A stretch of 64,000 nucleotides of DNA from Clusia tigrina (Eukaryota; Arthropoda; Insecta; Diptera; Clusiidae). Location: positions 110,156,814 to 110,220,813 of the forward strand of contig OV050030.1 of the NCBI GenBank assembly GCA_920105625.2. The letters run 5' to 3'. The notes under the pieces were generated by a model that was not told the DNA's origin, did no database searches, and worked only from the letters and a program-made list of their open reading frames with translations. Below, piece after piece: positions 49,499-61,434 of the stretch. A program made the position numbers and the translations under genes. Each line of letters opens with the position of its first letter. The first letter of the stretch is position 1.

Positions 49499-52400
49499 CT
49501 AAAACAGTCCTAGACTGTTTATAAATCTCGTAACTGCTGTGGGCTTAATTTTAACTAGGTGATTTGGAGATATGAACCCACTGCCTAGGTACTTATGTCT
49601 GCGTCTTGCCACCGCTGGGCAAGTGCATAGAATGTGTTCTGCCGTTTCCTGCTCCTCTTGACAGAGTCGACAAGAATCGTCTTCTACCACGCCTATTTTC
49701 TTCAGGTGGTAATTTAGTCTACAGTGTCCTGTTAAAAGTTCAGTGTAGAGTTTGATGTCATTTCTGCTGAGGTTTAAAGAAGCATCTACCCTGATGTGTT
49801 CAGGATCAATGAGTAGTCTCGACTGCCGCATGCCTTTTTGGGCTCTCCAGTAGTTTAGCAGACCTCGTTTTTCCTGTTCGCACAACAAGTTATTTGTGAA
49901 GCTACTGTTTACCCCACAGAAGGGTTCTGGGCCTATAAAGGCAGTGTCTGCACCCCTTTTTGCTAAAGAATCTGCCATTTCGTTGCCCACATGTCCCTCG
50001 TGTCCCGGTACCCACATTAGCGTAACAGAGTTTCTCGCTGCTAGGGTATTGAGAAGTTTACAGCATTCCCAGACCAGCTTTGATTGGAATGAGAAGTTTA
50101 TTAATGATTTTAGAGCTGCCTGGCTATCTGAGAGTATGCATATTTTGGTGTTGCGTGTACCCCTGCGTAGACATTCCCTAGCACATAACTCTAAAGCGTG
50201 GACCTCCGCCTGAAAAATTTAAGCTGTTTTTCCCATTGCAATTGATTTTTGGAAATTTGGCCCTACAATTCCAGCTCCTGCACTGCCATCTTCCATTTTG
50301 GACCCATCTGTATACCACAACTGAGAGTCCTGTTTTATTGTTATTTCCTTGTTTCTCCAAGCTGAACGGTCACTGATGACCACTTTGAATTGCTTTGAGA
50401 AGTCTAATTTTCTGTCCATTTTGTCGAAGACCATGAGGCACGGAGAATTCCAGACAGTGTCCAGAATCTTTGCGTGCCCCGAAAGGTTGCCTTCTTTAAG
50501 ATGGGCTAGATTAGGTAGCCTTAGGGCCGCGCTGGCCGCCATCCTTTTAACTACAAGGTGTAGAGGAGTCAGTCCAGTGATCACTCCCAAAGCTAGTGTG
50601 GGGCACGTTCTCATTGCTCCCGTCACACTCAAACAGGCTATACGGTGAATCTTGTTAAGAGTCCTCTGAGCTCCTGTTTGGTTGACTTTTGGCCACCATA
50701 CCAACGACGCATAAGTAATCATTGGTACTATTATTGTTTTATATGACCACGCCATCATTTTTGGCCGTAGTCCCCATGTTTTACCGTACAACCTCTGGCA
50801 AGCATAGGTTGCTCTTAAGGCTTTACTAGTTATGTATGATAAGTGGTTTTTCCAAGTTAGAGTTTTGTCCAGGATTACTCCCAGATATTTCATTTCATTG
50901 GACATTGTTAAGTTTGTGGTCCCTAAACTTAAGGTCCCCAGATTCAGTTTCCTTCTTTTGGTGAAGGGTACCACGTTTGTTTTATTCGGATTTATCGATA
51001 GGCCTTTCTCCTGACACCAGTTTTGAGTGATGTCAAGAGCTAGTTGCATGCGATCTGTTATGGTAGAGTCAAACTTGCCTCTGACCATAATTACCAAATC
51101 ATCCGCAAAGCCCTGAACTTCGTATCCGAGGTCATTGAGAGTTTGTAAGAGCTCGTCGATAACCAATAACCATAGGAGTGGCGATAGGACGCCCCCCTGG
51201 GGACATCCTTTGGTTGACCTGACAATTTGCTTTGCTGTCCCTGTTTCAAAGATTGTCGTTCTGTTTTTCAGCATATTGAGAACCCATGTTATGATCAGTC
51301 TTTGTATACCTTTCCTGTTCATCCCCTCCTCAATTGATCTGAAAGTAGCATTGTCAAAAGCCCCCGTAATGTCAACCGATGTACAGAGAGCTATTTCTTT
51401 ACCCTCAAACGCCTTTTCAATTTTGCTTGTTAAGCTATGTATGGCTGTCTCAGTCGATTTGCCTGATTGGTAAGCGTATTGTTCAATATGAAGAGGAGAA
51501 TCTTTAAGATAAGTTTCCCTGATATATTGGTCCAGAATTTTTTCCATAACTTTTAGCAGGAATGACGTCAGGCTAATGGGCCGATAGGCTTTTGGCGTGT
51601 GGTCCGCCTTTTTGCCTGCTTTCGGTATGAAAGCCACCCTAGCCTTCGTCCAAGGTTTAGGCACTATGCCTAGCTCCAGGCTTATCCTGAAAATGTTTGT
51701 TAGCACAGGTGCTAATACATCAACACCTTGCCGAAGTAGGCACGGTTGTATATTATCGACACCTGGCGATTTGAATGGTCTAAAAGTGGAGATAGCCCAT
51801 TTGGTTTTATTGACGGTGAAGATTCTGCGAGCCAGTGAGAGTTCCCTCCGTGTAGGCATCAAGAAACGAGTATTCTCGATGATTTCACTATCCTCTCCGC
51901 TAGTGGCACAGCTTGGAAAGTGAGTGTCCAACAAAAGCTGTCCCGTCTCTTCCAGGCTCTCCGTAAAATTTCCGTCAGGCTTCTTGAGTGTAGAAAGTCC
52001 GTTTGAGTGATCTTTATTGAGTGACTTCTGGAGTCGGGTAGCTGCTGGGAGGGTTTCAATCTCCTCACAGTACTTTTTCCATGAGTCTCTCTTAGATCTT
52101 CTCAACTCATTATTATAGGCCGTTAAGGCACTTCTATAAGATGCCCAGTCACCATTAGACTTGGCCCTATTAAAGAGTTGACGGGCTTTTTTGCGCAAAA
52201 CATTTAGCTCCCCGCTCCACCAGGGTACGTTCCTAGAACGTTTCTTCACAACTAAATTGCAGCTACTTTCAAAAGCCTCGATTATTATATTATTTAATTT
52301 GTTAACTTCAAGATCTAGTTCCTGAGAGTTACTTATTTTTTCACTAAGGCACGCAATATTTTGCTCTAAGTAAAAGTTATATATCGACCAGTTGGTCTTC

Positions 52401-53146
52401 CTAACATTTCTCATTTCGAAGGTGCCTCCAATCTCCCCCCCCAGATCAAAGCAAATGTACCTATGGTCCGGCAAGGAGACCTCATTAAGCACCCTCCAAT
52501 TAGAAATGTTATTTGATATGAATGCGCTAGTTAGGGTGAGATCTAACACCTCCCCCCTTATCGCATTCATAAAGGTAGGCTCGTCACCCCTATTTACCAC
52601 CACCAGATTGTTTGTTGTAATAAAATCAAGAAGTGACTCACCTCGCCCGTTCGTGTCCGTGCTTCCCCATACCGTGTGGTGCGCGTTTGCGTCGCAGCAC
52701 ACCACCCACTGTAGACTGCGAGTGCGACAGTACTCCGTAAGCTGCTGGAGCTCGCGCGATACCGCGTCCTCTGTGTCGCCAGGTAAGTACATGGAGGCCA
52801 GGACTACCGTTCTCCTCCCTTTGGCACTAGGCACTTCTGCCTGTACTGCCACCAGATCGCGTTGTAGAAGCTCTGAAATTGGGAGGAATTTAATATTTTT
52901 GTTGATCATGATCGCTGCCCTCGGTCGGTCAACATTATTATCATAGATCAACTTACATGTTTTTGTCTGCAGACCATTTATGCGCCCATTTGTGGCCCAT
53001 GGTTCTTGAATGGCTACGAAGTCCAGACTCTGGTGTTCCACCAAGGCACTGAGCCTGTAAGAGGCTGCTATAGCCCTGTGGAGATTTATTTGGAGACAGT
53101 GAAGCTGCTTCCAAGAGTTTTGCGTTCGTGATGGGGCCTGGGACAT
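49499..53146 (-). pseudogene. LOA-B ORF2 (EN-RT-RNase H), one stop codon
   Basis: ATG at 53146, in TAATG with the ORF1 stop. 1215 codons with one TAA at 50219-50221 between GKTA and IFQAEVHAL. Endonuclease (residues 1-230): LQINLHRAIAASYRLSAL, FVAIQEPWATNG (Glu), VVCCDANAHHTVWGSTDTNG, SLPDHRYICF (Asp-His). RT (about 430-720): RPFKSPGVDNIQP, KAYRPISLTSFLLKVMEK, AYQSGKSTETAIHSL, SVDITGAFDNATF (Asp), GCPQGGVLSPLLW, EVQGFADDLVIMVRG (FADD), MKYLGVILDKTLTWK. RNase H (about 950-1090): LWYTDGSKMEDGSAGAGIV, ILSDSQAALKS, MWVPGHEGHVGNEMADSLA. C-terminal C-x2-C..H..C: CRLCQEEQETAEHILCTC. All catalytic boxes are present. Confidence 0.9.
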
Positions 53147-54585
53147 TATTTCCCAGACCGATCCTTGCGGATCTTACCACCCTTTGTGCTCCGCAAAGTT
53201 TCCGCAGCCTCCGGGTCTTTTCTCTCCCATTTCCTGAGCCTACCAGAGAGAGCAGATGGTCCTGGACGTTGGACACGTGTGTTGCCTCTCTCCGCTCTCG
53301 GTACTGGCTTTGTGAAAATGGGCCCCGTTTTCGGCTTCTGGCTACTCTGCTTTGCCCGCGCTGCAACAGATGTTGTTGGTTGCTCTTCAACACCAACAGC
53401 AGATTTTGCCCTGTTCCCCTTCAGTCTAGGTCGGAGCTGGGCACTGCCAAAGCCATAGTAGACTTTGTTACCCAGTGTGTCAACCCTTTCAGACGAGATG
53501 GGGTCCAGAGCAATTGCCAGCTCGACCTGGTCACCTTTTTGTAGGTGATGGAGCACCCGCCACTCGCTAACACTAATGCCCGAATTCTGCGACTCCACTT
53601 GCCCCAGAATTCGGTCATTTTGCCAAGATACCGAGCCGGGAAAGTAGCCAACGAAGATCTTGGCCTTTGGCACTTTTGCCTCGTCCACCACCTTCAACTC
53701 AGCCCCCTCCCATGGCTTCATGGCTGGTATCCATTCTTCAGCCCAGGCTACGGTTTCGTCGTCCAGACAGTTGATCGTCAACCATCCAGGCTTGAAACTA
53801 CAGCCTGCAAAGTGTGGCTTCACTGGGCCCCCACGAGTCTCGAACATCTTGTCGAGAATGCACCGTTGTACCTTCCCAATTTCTTCAGTGGACCATATGC
53901 CCTCCGGGAAATTGCTAGGTATAACCCCTATCTTTTTGGAGCAGACTGTCTCCGCTAGAGTAGGCTTTGAGCAGGGGACCCCCAAGGAGGCGCCCTGCAC
54001 GCCATGTCTTTCAGAGACACTCGCCACCCTCTTACTGGGACCAGGTTCGCCCCCAAGTAAGGTCTCCGCCTCCTGCATCTCACCACACACCGGCGAGTCC
54101 GCTGGGGGCACTATTGACATTTTATCAATGTTTTTGTTGCCCTCTTGTGCAAACCGCTTTGTCGGCCTGGAGTTCGATGTCGGCGTGGAGCCATCTGAAC
54201 GGGATCTTTTAGGGGTCCATCGCGCAGACACGTTGGCTGGATTTGCCGCCAAGGACCGAGCTGTTTCCAGCGATATGCCCCTGGCAAGCAAAGCCTTAAA
54301 ACGTTAACGTCCAGCTCCGGACAGCTTCACCCTAAGTTTTGGAATCTTCTCTGGAGCAGGTTCAAGAAGATTTCTCTCCTGTTCCGAGGAGATAGACACC
54401 CCAGCCGATTCCTGGCTAAGTGGGATGTCCATCTCCTCCGGCCTGTCGGTTAAGGGACCGGGTGCCCCCCCCAACAGGTCGTGCTCCATGCTTTCATTGT
54501 CGATGGGACCAGACGCCCCCTCGGCCAATGATGGCTGTTGGCTCATTGTAGCCACAATATGCACATTTGAAGGTGTGCAGTCCAT
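53146..54585 (-). pseudogene. LOA-B ORF1 (DUF4780-like), one stop codon
   Basis: ATG taken at 54585 (MDCTPSNVH), since an upstream in-frame ATG lies outside the element. One TAA at about 54304 (after KLRVKLSGAGR) interrupts a frame that continues RFKALLARGISLETARSLAA down to TAA at 53148-53146. Features: acidic N-terminus, basic Ser-rich linker (RWTPKRSRSDGSTPTS), the DUF4780-like domain at about 53900-53480 (WSTEEIGKVQRCILDKMFET, FKPGWLTINCLDDETVAWAE, KIFVGYFPGS) and a strongly basic C-terminus (RLRKWERKDPEAAE). Predicted RNA-binding partner of ORF2. Confidence 0.8.
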
Positions 54586-54658
54586 TTTTTTTTCATATAG
54601 GCTTAAGTTTTCCAACCCTTTTTATACTTCCTTCTAGGTGGAGATTCTCACTTCGTCC

Positions 54659-57633
54659 CTATTGGACTCTCAACATTATTCCTGCGTCCAGGTCCCGCTT
54701 TTTCCGCCGGAGCACATTTTCCATATATTTATCTACGTGGTCCCAGTTTTCTTTGCTGCTTAGCATAACCTCCACAATGTCCTCGGTGGCTAAGGTTTCC
54801 CCGATTTCCATTTCAAGCGTGGTGCGCTCTGTTTGCCACCTTGTGCATTTGAAAAAGGTGTGCTCTGCATCATCCATATTGCTGTCGCCGTATATGCACT
54901 CAGGCCCTCCAATTTTTCCCATTCGGTGTAGATACTTGCAGAAGTATCCGTGACCAGACAGTAACTGCGTGAGGTAGAAATTGACGGTTCCGGCTGTTCC
55001 TCCTATCCAGCTCGCTATGTCGGGTATGAGTCTCGCTGTCCATCTTCCGCGACTCTCGGCGGCCCATCGTTCCTGCCAATGGTGCACGGTTTGTTGCTTT
55101 ATATGCTGCGCGGTTCCTCTGGTATTCTTACCCATCTTGGCTTCTCGTAGGTGTTTTCGTTCGAGGGCCAAGAGATCGATAGGGATTAAGCTGCTAATTA
55201 CCAGAATTGCCGGCTCCGATACAGTACGGTACGCTGAAGCTACTCGCAGAGCTGCGGTTCGTTGTACGGACGATAAAACTTTTCTTCGGGCGTGCACCTT
55301 TAGCTTGTCAGCCCACAATTCGCTACCATACAGCAGAATGGAGTGCGTTGTCATCATCAGAAGCTGCCTCTTGATGGATGTCGGCCCTCCGATGTTTGCC
55401 ATTAGTCTGCTGAGAGAAGCCGTTACCCGTGCTGCCTTCGTCGCCGAATTTTGCATTTGCGCCCAGTAGTGAGCTTGGAGTCAAGCTGAATTCCCAGGTA
55501 CTTTATCACCTTTTGTGTCCTGATGGTCTCGGAGCAAACTCTCAAGCCGATTTCTATTGGAATGTGCTTTCTCGTGAGGAATAGCAGTTCCGTCTTTTCC
55601 GTGGCCAACTTCAAGCCATTTGAATCGAGCCACCTCTGGGTTCTGATCATGACCTGGTTCAGCTTTCTTTGGGCATCTTCCGAGTCGCGTGCGGTGATGA
55701 CAGCCGCAATGTCGTCTGCGTATCCGACTAGATGAGTGTCATCTGGCATCTCTATGCGCAAAATGCCATCGTAGCTTATATTCCAAAGGTGCGGTCCGAG
55801 GATGGACCCTTGCGCTGCCCCTGACGTGATGATTTTGCTTCGGGTGCCATTGTCTCGTATAACAACATTCTATCTTTAAGGAAGCTCCGGATTATCTTCT
55901 TCAGATAAGCTGGTATCTGAAAACGATTTTCAAGTGCCTCGATCATATGCACCCACCTAGCGCTGTTGAAAGCGTTTCTGACGTCTAATGTAACAAGGAG
56001 TACCACTCGCCTGGAGTAGTGATTTCCTTGCTGTGCCGCTAGCACACTTTCTATGACGTCTTCTACGGCGCCAATTGTGGACTTTCCTGGTCGAAAACCG
56101 TGTTGTCGAGTGGATAGTCCCCCAGCGTTTTCAATGGCTGCCGCTATTCGGGGTTTGAGGAGTCGCTCCAAAAGTTTGCCCGCGGTGTCTAGCATACACA
56201 GTGGTCGATATGCTGACGGTGATTCAGGGCTTCCTTTTCCCTTGCTGATGAGCACTAGCCGCTGTCTTTTCCATACGTCTGGGAATATTCCTTCTGTCAG
56301 GCAGGCATTGTACATATCGAGGAGTACTTGGGCATGGCCATTTGACACTATTTTTAGGACTTCTGCTGCAATACCGTCGATACCCGGTGCTTTGTTTCTC
56401 TGTAGGGTTATGGCGGCTGCTTTAAGTTCGTCTTCCGTGAAAGGAGGTGGGACTTCCTTGACCAGCACTTCCGATTCTTCTCTTAAGGCATGTATAGGAA
56501 ATAGAGCGTTTACTATGTTTTCCATAGCATGGTCTTCTAGTTGGGGTACCGATGGTCTTGCTCCAAGCTTTTTCATTACGACTTTATATCCCAGCCCCCA
56601 TGGATTGTTGTTTATGTCGTTTCAGAGCTCCTCCCATTTCTTCTCCTTGCTGGTGCGAATAGTTGTTTTGAGGGTTTTCCTAGCAGTTTGGAAATGGTCT
56701 CTTTCGGCAATCGCGGATCCCACACGCCTGGCCCTAGTGTATTTTCTTCTACACCGCAGACAGACCCGTCTGAGTTGAGCTATTTCCTCTGTCCACCAGT
56801 AAACTGCCTTCTTTTGTTTATTTGGTATTATTTTCGGCATCGCTTTGGTACAGGCTCTCTCTATGCACTGCATGGTCTGCTTCACCTTGCTATTAGCATC
56901 GCTGGCATGGCTGTATAATGCAATGTTTGCCTCCAGCTCAGCAAGTAGCTCTTCCGGATTTAACTTTGATACATTCCACTTGCGAGTTCCGCGTCCACTT
57001 ATGTTGTGGTCATGGTTGCTTGGCACTTTTTTAATGGAAAACGAAATGTATTGGTGATCGCTTTCATTATAGTCTTCTAAGACTTACTCTGTGAGCAATG
57101 CTTTCAGAAGCTAGTGCAATATCTGGAATTGTACCCACGCATCCTGGTCTTCTAAAAGTGGCAGTGGTCCATGTGTTTACGATGACCATTCCCAGTCTGG
57201 CGACCATGTCCAGTACCCGCCGGCCCCTTGAATTGGTTGTTTGCATTCCCCATTCAACTGCTTTGGAGTTAAAATCGCCACCGATGATGAGTGCTCCTCC
57301 AAACTCTTGTGCTTTATCTTCGATGTCATCGATCTTTTTCTGGAATACTTCTGCGCAGTCACTTGGAGTCAAGTAGCAGCTTATCAAAGTAAAGTATCGA
57401 TCATGGGCCCAAACGAAACCATCGCCTTTTCCATCTCCGGTTATGCGAAAATTGCTGCCTACAGGTAACCATATGGCCGCCGTTCCGCTCGTATATGCAA
57501 GCCATGTTCCGCTTACTTTTTCCCTATATTGCTCACTGATTACTGCAATGTCTGCTTTCTGCTCTATACTAATTTGGTCCAGTAATGCGTCAGCCACTCT
57601 GCTTCTGTGCATGTTTTCTTGTAGCACTTTCAT
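54659..57633 (-). pseudogene. R1 ORF2 (EN-RT), broken
   Basis: ATG at 57633 overlaps the ORF1 stop as ATGA. Endonuclease: LQENMHRSRVADALLDQISI, DIAVISEQYRE (Glu), LIIGGDFNSKAVEWG, then a frameshift at about 57080 and NESDHQYISF. TGA at 56622 inside WEEL-NDINNNPWGLGY. RT: KAPGIDGIAAEVLKI, SAYRPLCMLDTAGKLLE, QHGFRPGKSTIGAVED, LDVRNAFNSA; frameshift at about 55840; GAAQGSILGPHLWN, LVGYADDIAAVI (YADD); frameshift at about 55460; MANIGGPTSIKR, C-terminal ECIYGDSNMDDAEHTFFKC. Diagnostic of the R1 clade. 3' UTR continues to 54626 and, past LOA-B, to 49299. Confidence 0.85.
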
Positions 57634-58121
57634 TTAGATGTAAATTTTTTGCTCATCGCGCATCTACTTGAACTCGGGATATGCTCTACCGGACTGCATT
57701 GAGCATCAACGCAGAGGCAGCACTTTGGGGTGTTACTGCACTCTTTTAAGTTGTGCCCCGTTTAGCCACATCGTATGCACAGTCCTTGAACTTTCCTGTC
57801 AAGTCCTTTGCACTGCCATGCTAGATGACCAGGAGCAAAGCACCGGAAACACCGTTTTGTGTTATGCCCTGGCCTTAATCTGCAGTTAACCCATCCGATC
57901 CTGATGCGATTTTTCTTCAGCAGTAAATTGGCGAGCTCCGATGACATCGTTACATAGGCTCGCACCTGCTCTCGACTATTTGGTGCTGTCATAGTTGTTA
58001 CCATATCCTCATAGGAAGCAGTTCTCATATTTTCGGGAAGTGACTCCTTTATGGCATGGTGTATTTCTTCCTTTGTGGCGAGCAGATCGAGACCTGGTAT
58101 CTCTATCGTGGCTCTTGGCTT
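57630..58121 (-). pseudogene. R1 ORF1, 3' part (CCHC knuckles)
   Basis: Continues ORF1 after the LOA-C insertion: KPRATIEIPGLDLLATKEEI, SYEDMVTTMTAPNSREQVRA, IRIGWVNCRLRPG, then CFRCFAPGHLAWQC and CIRCG-TGHNLKEC (a TAA sits inside this second knuckle at 57762), then CCLC. Ends SKKFTSK with TGA at 57632-57630, overlapping the ORF2 ATG. Typical R1 ORF1 C-terminus with three knuckles, binding nucleic acid. Confidence 0.85.
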
Positions 58122-61100
58122 GTTTTTTTTTTTTTTTTTTTTTTTTGTCGGAACAATCTATTAAGCGCAGCACTCAGACAGAGTATATATCCATTGTACT
58201 GCACTTAAGGTTCCCTTTTACTCGGCTTTAAATATACCCGACCTCCGAAGAAATAGAAGTAGATCCTGTGGTGCCAAGGAGCCAAGTTGGTTACTCCTCA
58301 GCACATCAGTGACAAAAATCCCAAACCTGATTTGAGCAAAGGCAGGGCAGACGCAAAGAAAATGGTCCGCCGTCTCGTCTTCTTCTCCACAGGCTGGGCA
58401 CAGCGCACTGTCTGATATGCCAATCCTTTCCATGTGCCTAGCCCATAGAAAGTGCCCTGTCATCACGCCAACCAACAGCCTGCAGTCCCTCCTACCTAAA
58501 GATAGAAGGAACCGTGACCATCGGTCAGAGATAGCAGGTAGCATAATTTTCGTCCATCCGCAGCCTCTCGCCATGCTCGCTTGTGGGTCGAAACAACCCA
58601 CTTGTTTGCAGTGGCTTTGATGGCAGCGGAAGGGAGTGGCAGAACAGGCTCAGGGCCAATAAAAACAGCCTCGGAGCCCATCCTGGCCAAGGAGTCAGAG
58701 GTCTCGTTACCCGCAATGCCAGCGTGTCCCGGGACCCAAGTCAACGTCAGACTATTATGTTTTCCAACACAATTTAGCCTGGATTTGCAGGATCTGACTA
58801 TCGTGGAAGTGGTGGTCGGACTATCCAAGGCCATGAGCGCAGCTTGGCTGTCACTGCAGACACAAATAGATTTGCCTTTCCACCTGTTTTCCACAACAAA
58901 GTCCATCGCCTCAAGTATCGCATACACCTCCGCCTGAAACACAGACGCATGCAGACCAAGGGCAAAGAACCGACGGGTCCCACAAGATTCCACGAAGACA
59001 CCAGAACCTGAACCTTCTTCAGTCCTGGAGCCATCAGTGAAAATACGGCAGCAGTGTTTGCCGGGCTCGTTTTCGGGATCTAACCATGAACGAGCCCCTG
59101 GCAGCAACACATTGTACCGCTTTTCTAGTATGACGGTTGACGACATGGAGTCCGGGGGCATAGACAGGATTGCAGAATCGATGTCAGTGCCTGCGCCGTC
59201 GTCCAATATCGAGTACACCCCATACCAGTGGCCACTATGTTTCACTCTGCAGATGGCCTTAACGGCCTCTCCGCGGATGAAGAGTGGCGGGAGATTCACC
59301 AAAGCATCAAGTGCCGGGCCTAGAGTGGTCGGAAATGCTCCGGTACAACATATGGCCACAGAACTTTGTAGTCTTGATAGATCTTTTTTGACCCCTACAA
59401 GAGAGATAATAGGTGTTACCATAGCTGTATAGATCCATAGAACCTTACTAGGGGAAAGACTCCATGTCTTACCAAAAGTACCCTTACACAGCCAGAAAAC
59501 TGACAGTGCTTTGGATGTCTTCAGTTCGACATGTGATTTCCAAAGAAGTTTGTTATCAAGGATGACTCCAAGATATTTGATTTCCTTAGATAGCTGGATA
59601 GTGACTCCTTTTAGTGTAGGCAGAATAATTCCATCAAGCTTTCTCCTTCTGGTAAAGAGGACAGTACCAGTCTTGACTGGATTAGCCGATAGCCCATTCG
59701 CACTGCACCAAGTGTCGAATCATATCCAGAGTTCTCTGCACCCTTCTGCAGACAATCATAAGGGATGGACCTGTCACAAGACAGCCAACATCATCCGCAT
59801 ATGCCCGAGCGTAGACACCCGAGGCATTAATGGCGTTAAGCAGGGGATCGATTACCATGCACCAGAGCAACGGAGACAGTACGCCACCTTGGGGACAGCC
59901 CTACGCATGCGACGCTCCACCAGCCGTTCTAAACTCTTTAGCATGAACGAGGTCATACTAATGGGTCTGAAGCTCTTGGGATTGGTGTAGTCGTCTCTTC
60001 CAACCTTAGGAATGAAAGCAACCCTCACCATCATCCAAGAGCGTGGTACATAGGCCAGCGCGAGACATGCAGTGAAGATCTTCTTCAGTGCTGCCAACAC
60101 TAACTCAATGCCTTCCTTCAACACAATCCGATATATGCCATCCAGTCCGGGCAAGGTGAAGTTGTGAAAGGATTTGATAGCAAATCTAATGGCAGCCTCA
60201 TTCACCACAGTTCTGGCGACATACCAATCATGTCGAGAGGATGTAGCTGCCCTGACAACAGTTCCACCCAAAGGTGGTTGTTGACGGGCTATGCTTACCT
60301 GATTTCCTGGAAAGTGTGACTCCAACAGCAAGCTGAGTGTCTCAGTTTGCCTCTCCGTATAGGAGCCATCAGGTTTCCTGGGCGACCCCAGCTTAGCGGT
60401 TTGGTCCTTTTTCACCACTTTGACCAGTTTTGCCGTGTCACTCAGGGATTCGATATCACTGCAGAAGTTTCTAAAAGAAGTCCTTATCGAGTCCCGAATT
60501 AGCTTCTTGTAGTCCCTCTGAACACGTCGATATCGTTTCCAGTCCTCATCAAGATTCGTCTTGAGGGCCCGGTTGAGGAGTTTTCTAGACTCACGCCTCA
60601 GCACCTGAAGCTCTCGATTCCACCATGGAACAGGAGTCCGGTTAAGAGGAGGTCTAGTTGGACAGGCTAGCTCGAAGCTGTTTGTTAGAGCGGTGTTGAG
60701 ATGTTCAACAGCCGCCTCAATGTTCTGCTCCTTGCGAAGTTTCAGTGGCGTCACGTGATTGCTACGCAGTGCCTCCCTGAACTTTAGCCAGTCTGTTTTT
60801 CTTGGGTTTCTGGTGGGCAATGGCATCTGCGCCCGCTCGCCACACTGAAACTCAATGTAGCTGTCCGAGCACGAGTCTTCGGTGAGGACCCTCCAGTTGC
60901 TGATCGACCACCCCAGTCTTGGATTTGACAGGGTGACGTCAATTACCTCCTGCCTTTTCGTAGTCACAAAAGTAGGCTGCCTGCCTACATTGTGGATGTT
61001 CAGGCTGGAGGAGGCAATATACTCGAAAAGTCGAGAGCCCCGCTCATTGCACTTGCTGCTGCCCCAGATCGTATGCTGGGCATTAGCATGGCAACAAAGA

Positions 61101-61423
61101 ACCAGACCAAGACTGCGCCGCTCACAGAACCCTACGAGAGTAGCGACCTTCCCAGGTGGTGGCGCCTCCAAAGCATCGTAAGGAAAGTAAGCAGATGCAA
61201 TCACGAACCTCGACCATCCGTGCATACTCTTAAAACTAATCTCTGCCGCAACCAGATCCTGACAACAAAATGCGTCAAGGCAGGTCGCTGCAAGATGGGA
61301 TGATATTATAAGACCGGCTCTAGGTCTAATCGAGTTTCTGTCATATAATATCGTGGCCCCTTTCAACGAGCCAAGGCCCCAGAGGCGACCCCTAAAGACC
61401 GAGGGCTCTTGTAATGTTGTTAT
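58122..61423 (-). mobile_element. LOA-C, 5'-truncated LINE inside R1 ORF1
   Basis: 3302 bp between copies of GCTCTTGGCTT (58111-58121 and 61424-61434, an 11-bp target duplication). Oligo(T) at about 58123-58146 is its poly(A) tail. The 5' end begins inside the endonuclease, next to QEPS, so ORF1 and the endonuclease start are missing: classical 5' truncation on insertion. It has an A-tail whereas LOA-A and LOA-B have short-repeat tails, so it is another family of the same group. Confidence 0.9.
58218..61423 (-). pseudogene. LOA-C ORF2, truncated and internally deleted
   Basis: 61366-59920: endonuclease (QDLVAAEISFKSMHGWSRFV, VLCCHANAQHTIWGSSKCNE, TEDSCSDSYIEF) and RT entry (PLNRTPVPWWNRELQVLRRE, FHNFTLPGLDGIYRI, KSFRPISMTSFMLKSLERL). 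Near 59900 the sequence jumps, with a frameshift, from VERRMR to GCPQGGVLSPLLW, removing about 130 residues of RT with its first catalytic Asp. 59870-59690: ARAYADDVGCLV (YADD). 59422-58500: thumb and RNase H (RIFTDGSRTEEGSGSGVFVE, VCSDSQAALMAL, TWVPGHAGIAGNETSDSLAR). 58601-58218: C-terminal CPACGEEDETADHFLCVC. Dead copy. Confidence 0.85.
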
Positions 61424-61434
61424 GCTCTTGGCTT

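Larger units (their letters stand above)
49430..54613 (-). mobile_element. LOA-B, full-length RNase H-bearing LINE
   Basis: 5184 bp between copies of AACCCTTTTTAT (49418-49429 and 54614-54625, a 12-bp target duplication). Ends in an ATT/TAA repeat tail (49430-49442). Two ORFs overlap by one base. I count only two in-frame stops in the whole element, so it is the youngest, best-preserved retroelement here. Domain content (DUF4780-like ORF1; EN-RT-RNase H ORF2) fits the I/LOA group. Confidence 0.9.

Noticed and set aside
52392..52946. 184-aa + strand ORF within LOA-B
   Set aside because: Antisense shadow of the endonuclease region of ORF2; no independent similarity.
53660..54307. 215-aa + strand ORF opposite LOA-B ORF1
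   Set aside because: Antisense of the coding strand in a G+C-richer region, which keeps shadows open; no domain recognised.
56053..56778. 241-aa + strand ORF opposite R1 ORF2
   Set aside because: Shadow of the RT frame on the minus strand.
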